A stretch of DNA of 64,000 bases from contig CM055737.1 in assembly GCA_029465975.1 (NCBI GenBank), positions 20,175,502 through 20,239,501 on the forward strand, read 5' to 3'. Below the pieces are notes generated by a model. It ran no database searches. It was not told the DNA's origin and was given only the letters and a program-made list of their open reading frames with translations. This DNA is from Dallia pectoralis (taxonomy: Eukaryota > Chordata > Actinopteri > Esociformes > Umbridae). This document shows, one piece after another, positions 60,144-64,000 of this stretch. Position 1 is the stretch's first letter; each line of letters opens with the position of its first letter. A program made the position numbers and the translations under genes.

Positions 60144-63100
60144 GCTTACAACACTAGATATTCCCAGGCGGTCTCCCATCCAAGTACTAACCAAGCCCGA
60201 CCCTGTTTGGTTTCCGAGATCAGACGAGATCGTTTTCAGGGTGGTGTGGCCGTAGGGTATTAGAACATTTGAAAATACAGCTGTTATTGATTTCTTCACT
60301 GCATAATTAACTTTTTGATTGATTGTTTCTTCCCGCCAAGAAAATAACAAAATGCTTACAACACTAGATATTCCTAGGCGGTCTCCCATCCAAGTACTAA
60401 CCAAGCCCAACCCTGCTTGGCTTCCGAGATCAGACGAGATCGGGCGTTTTCAGGGTGGTGTGGCCGTAAGCTATTAGAAAGTTGAAATTACAGCTCTTAT
60501 TGATTTCTTCACTGCATAATTAACTTTTGATTGATTGTTTCTTCCCGCCAAGAAAATAACAAAATGCTTACAACACTAGATATTCCTAGGCGGTCTCCCA
60601 TCCAAGTACTAACCAAGCCCAACCCTGCTTGGCTTCCGAGATCAGACGAGATCGGGCGTTTTCAGGGTGGTGTGGCCGTAAGCTATTAGAAAAGTTGAAA
60701 TTACAGCTCTTATTGATTTCTTCACTGCATAATTAACTTTTGATTGATTGTTTCTTCCCGCCAAGAAAATAACAAAATGCTTACAACACTAGATATTTCC
60801 AGGCGGTCTCCCATCCAAGTACTAACCAAGCCCGACCCTGTTTGGTTTCCGAGATCGAGAGGCGTTTTCAGGGTGGTGTGGCCGTAGGGTATTAGAACAT
60901 TTGAAAATACAGCTGTTATTGATTTCTTCACTGCATAATTAACTTTTTGATTGATTGTTTCTTCCCGCCAAGAAAATAACAAAATGCTTACAACACTAGA
61001 TATTCCTAGGCGGTCTCCCATCCAAGTACTAACCAAGCCCGACCCTGCTTGGCTTCCGAGATCAGACGAGATCGGGCGTTTTCAGGGTGGTGTGGCCGTA
61101 AGCTATTAGACAAGTTGAAATTACAGCTCTTATTGATTTCTTCACTGCATAATTAACTTTTTGATTGATTGTTTCTTCCCGCCAAGAAAATAACAAAATG
61201 CTTACAACACTAGATATTCCAGGCGGTCTCCCATCCAAGTACTAACCAAGCCCAACCCTGCTTGGCTTCCGAGATCAGACGAGATCGGGCGTTTTCAGGG
61301 TGGTGTGGCCGTAAGCTATTAGAAAGTTGAAATTACAGCTCTTATTGATTTCTTCACTGCATAATTAACTTTTTGATTGATTGTTTCTTCCCGCCAAGAA
61401 AATAACAAAATGCTTACAACACTAGATATTTCCAGGCGGTCTCCCATCCAAGTACTAACCAAGCCCGACCCTGTTTGGTTTCCGAGATCAGACGAGATCG
61501 GGTTTTCAGGGTGGTGTGGCCGTAGGGTATTAGAACATTTGAAATTACAGCTGTTATTGATTTCTTCACTGCATAATTAACTTTTTGATTGATTGTTTCT
61601 TCCCGCCAAGAAAATAACAAAATGCTTACAACACTAGATATTCCCAGGCGGTCTCCCATCCAAGTACTAACCAAGCCCAACCCTGCTTGGCTTCCGAGAT
61701 CAGACGAGATCGGGCGTTTTCAGGGTGGTGTGGCCGTAAGCTATTAGAAAAGTTGAAATTACAGCTCTTATTGATTTCTTCACTGCATAATTCACTTTTT
61801 GATTGATTGTTTCTTCCCGCCATGAAAATAACAAAATGCTTACAACACTAGATATTCCCAGGCGGTCTCCCATCCAAGTACTAACCAAGCCCACCCTGCT
61901 TGGCTTCCGAGATCAGACGAGATCGGGCGTTTTCAGGGTGGTGTGGCCGTAAGCTATTAGAAGAGTTGAAATTACAGCTGTTATTGATTTCTTCACTGCA
62001 TAATTAACTTTTTGATTGATTGTTTCTTCCCGCCAAGAAAATAACAAAATGCTTACAACACTAGATATTCCTAGGCGGTCTCCCATCCAAGTACTAACCA
62101 AGCCCAACCCTGCTTGGCTTCCGAGATCAGACGAGATCGGGCGTTTTCAGGGTGGTGTGGCCGTAAGCTATTAGAAAAGTTGAAATTACAGCTGTTATTG
62201 ATTTCTTCACTGCATAATTAACTTTTTGATTGATTGTTTCTTCCCGCCAAGAAAATAACAAAATGCTTACAACACTAGATATTCCCAGGCGGTCTCCCAT
62301 CCAAGTACTAACCAAGCCCAACCCTGTTTGGCTTCCGAGATCAGACGCGTTTTCAGGGTGGTGTGGCCGTAAGCTATTAGAAAGTTGAAATTACAGCTCT
62401 TATTGATTTCTTCACTGCATAATTAACTTTTTGATTGATTGTTTCTTCCCGCCAAGAAAATAACAAAATGCTTACAACACTAGATATTCCTAGGCGGTCT
62501 CCCATCCAAGTACTAACCAAGCCCGACCCTGCTTGGCTTCCGAGATCAGACGAGATCGGGCGTTTTCAGGGTGGTGTGGCCGTAAGCTATTAGACAAGTT
62601 GAAATTACAGCTCTTATTGATTTCTTCACTGCATAATTAACTTTTTGATTGATTGTTTCTTCCCGCCAAGAAAATAACAAAATGCTTACAACACTAGATA
62701 TTCCTAGGCGGTCTCCCATCCAAGTACTAACCAAGCCCAACCCTGCTTGGCTTCCGAGATCAGACGAGATCGGGCGTTTTCAGGGTGGTGTGGCCGTAAG
62801 CTATTAGAAAAGTTGAAATTACAGCTCTTATTGATTTCTTCACTGCATAATTAACTTTTGATTGATTGTTTCTTCCCGCCAAGAAAATAACAAAATGCTT
62901 ACAACACTAGATATTTCCAGGCGGTCTCCCATCCAAGTACTAACCAAGCCCGACCCTGTTTGGTTTCCGAGATCAGGCGTTTTCAGGGTGGTGTGGCCGT
63001 AAGCTATTAGAAGAGTTGAAATTACAGCTGTTATTGATTTCTTCACTGCATAATTAACTTTTTGATTGATTGTTTCTTCCCGCCAAGAAAATAACAAAAT

Positions 63101-64000
63101 GCTTACAACACTAGATATTCCTAGGCGGTCTCCCATCCAAGTACTAACCAAGCCCGACCCTGCTTGGCTTCCGAGATCAGACGAGATCGGGCGTTTTCAG
63201 GGTGGTGTGGCCGTAAGCTATTAGAAAAGTTGAAATTACAGCTCTTATTGATTTCTTCACTGCATAATTAACTTTTTGATTGATTGTTTCTTCCCGCCAA
63301 GAAAATAACAAAATGCTTACAACACTAGATATTTCCAGGCGGTCTCCCATCCAAGTACTAACCAAGCCCGACCCTGTTTGGTTTCCGAGATCAGGCGTTT
63401 TCAGGGTGGTGTGGCCGTAGGGTATTAGAACATTTGAAAATACAGCTGTTATTGATTTCTTCACTGCATAATTAACTTTTTGATTGATTGTTTCTTCCCG
63501 CCAAGAAAATAACAAAATGCTTACAACACTAGATATTCCTAGGCGGTCTCCCATCCAAGTACTAACCAAGCCCGACCCTGCTTGGCTTCCGAGATCAGAC
63601 GAGATCGGGCGTTTTCAGGGTGGTGTGGCCGTAAGCTATTAGACAAGTTGAAATTACAGCTCTTATTGATTTCTTCACTGCATAATTCACTTTTTGATTG
63701 ATTGTTTCTTCCCGCCATGAAAATAACAAAATGCTTACAACACTAGATATTCCCAGGCGGTCTCCCATCCAAGTACTAACCAAGCCCAACCCTGCTTGGC
63801 TTCCGAGATCAGACGAGATCGGGCGTTTTCAGGGTGGTGTGGCCGTAAGCTATTAGAAGAGTTGAAATTACAGCTGTTATTGATTTCTTCACTGCATAAT
63901 TAACTTTTTGATAGATTGTTTCTTCCCGCCAAGAAAATAACAAAATGCTTACAACACTAGATATTCCTAGGCGGTCGCCCATCCAAGTACTAACCAAGCC
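60144..64000 (-). rRNA. Block of 19 5S rRNA gene copies to the window edge
   Basis: t = 10-nt GATCTCG deletion, x = other deletion. Copies: 60144-60257, 60354-60471, 60566-60683, 60779-60889, 60986-61103, 61200-61316, 61412-61527, 61624-61741, 61838-61954, 62051-62168, 62265-62374x, 62470-62587, 62684-62801, 62897-63004t, 63101-63218, 63315-63422t, 63519-63636, 63733-63850, 63947-64000 (5' part lies outside the window). Copies at 60144, 60779, 61412 and 63315 have the CCCTAC start and AAATGTTC spacer of the truncated class, but those at 60144, 60779 and 61412 keep part or all of the region deleted elsewhere, giving a series of intermediate lengths. Confidence 0.93.

Larger units (their letters stand above)
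49738..64000 (-). repeat. Tandem 5S rDNA array, right segment (minus strand, homogeneous)
   Basis: About 68 units, all on the minus strand, with a 213-214 bp period. Only four copies carry the 10-nt deletion and none the 11-nt helix II deletion. Most copies between 50 and 59 kb are identical apart from one or two bases. This is the best candidate in the window for functional, actively homogenised genes. Variants typical of the left segment (TTTCCAGG, CCGTAGGG starts, ATTCACTT spacers) return from 59.5 kb. Confidence 0.97.

Overview
The window is almost entirely a tandem 5S ribosomal RNA gene array from a vertebrate-type eukaryote. By hand count it holds about 276 5S copies (whole, deleted, split or cut at a gap). 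The canonical unit is 214 bp: a 118-bp gene (GCTTACGGCC...GTTGTAAGC) plus a 96-bp AT-rich spacer. The gene keeps the internal RNA polymerase III promoter (box A, intermediate element, box C) and is followed by T4 terminators. The 5S sequence is vertebrate-like, and the one mobile element in the window is a Tx1-clade LINE of the kind known to target 5S genes in fish. A teleost fish is therefore the most likely source; the species cannot be named from this sequence.

Layout. 1-21562: about 103 copies on the minus strand. 21563-22062: gap of exactly 500 N. 22063-38151: about 76 copies on the plus strand, plus the 5' part of one more. 38152-43458: a 5.3-kb non-LTR retrotransposon inserted inside that 5S gene, in the same orientation. 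43459-49237: the 3' part of the split gene, 27 further plus-strand copies and one copy cut by the gap. 49238-49737: second gap of exactly 500 N. 49738-64000: about 68 copies on the minus strand, clearly more uniform than the rest. No other protein-coding gene, tRNA, CRISPR array or origin is seen. Apparent open reading frames that run through the 5S units are artefacts of the repeat.

Roughly a quarter of the copies lack 10 nt between two direct GATCTCG repeats in the gene, and eight lack 11 nt of helix II; most of these are probably pseudogenes. Multi-unit blocks of about 1,050, 1,477, 1,691, 1,886 and 3,362 bp recur, a sign of recent unequal exchange or local duplication. Both strand switches fall exactly on the N gaps, so the 22063-49237 contig may have been placed backwards; a real inversion cannot be excluded.

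The LINE encodes ORF1 (two good CCHC knuckles plus a third degenerate one) and ORF2 (APE-type endonuclease, reverse transcriptase, C-terminal zinc knuckle). It carries eight frameshifts and one in-frame stop. All eight shifts go in the same direction and each can be explained by one base missing from a short homopolymer. That pattern fits long-read undercalling better than random decay, so the element may be nearly intact in the real genome.
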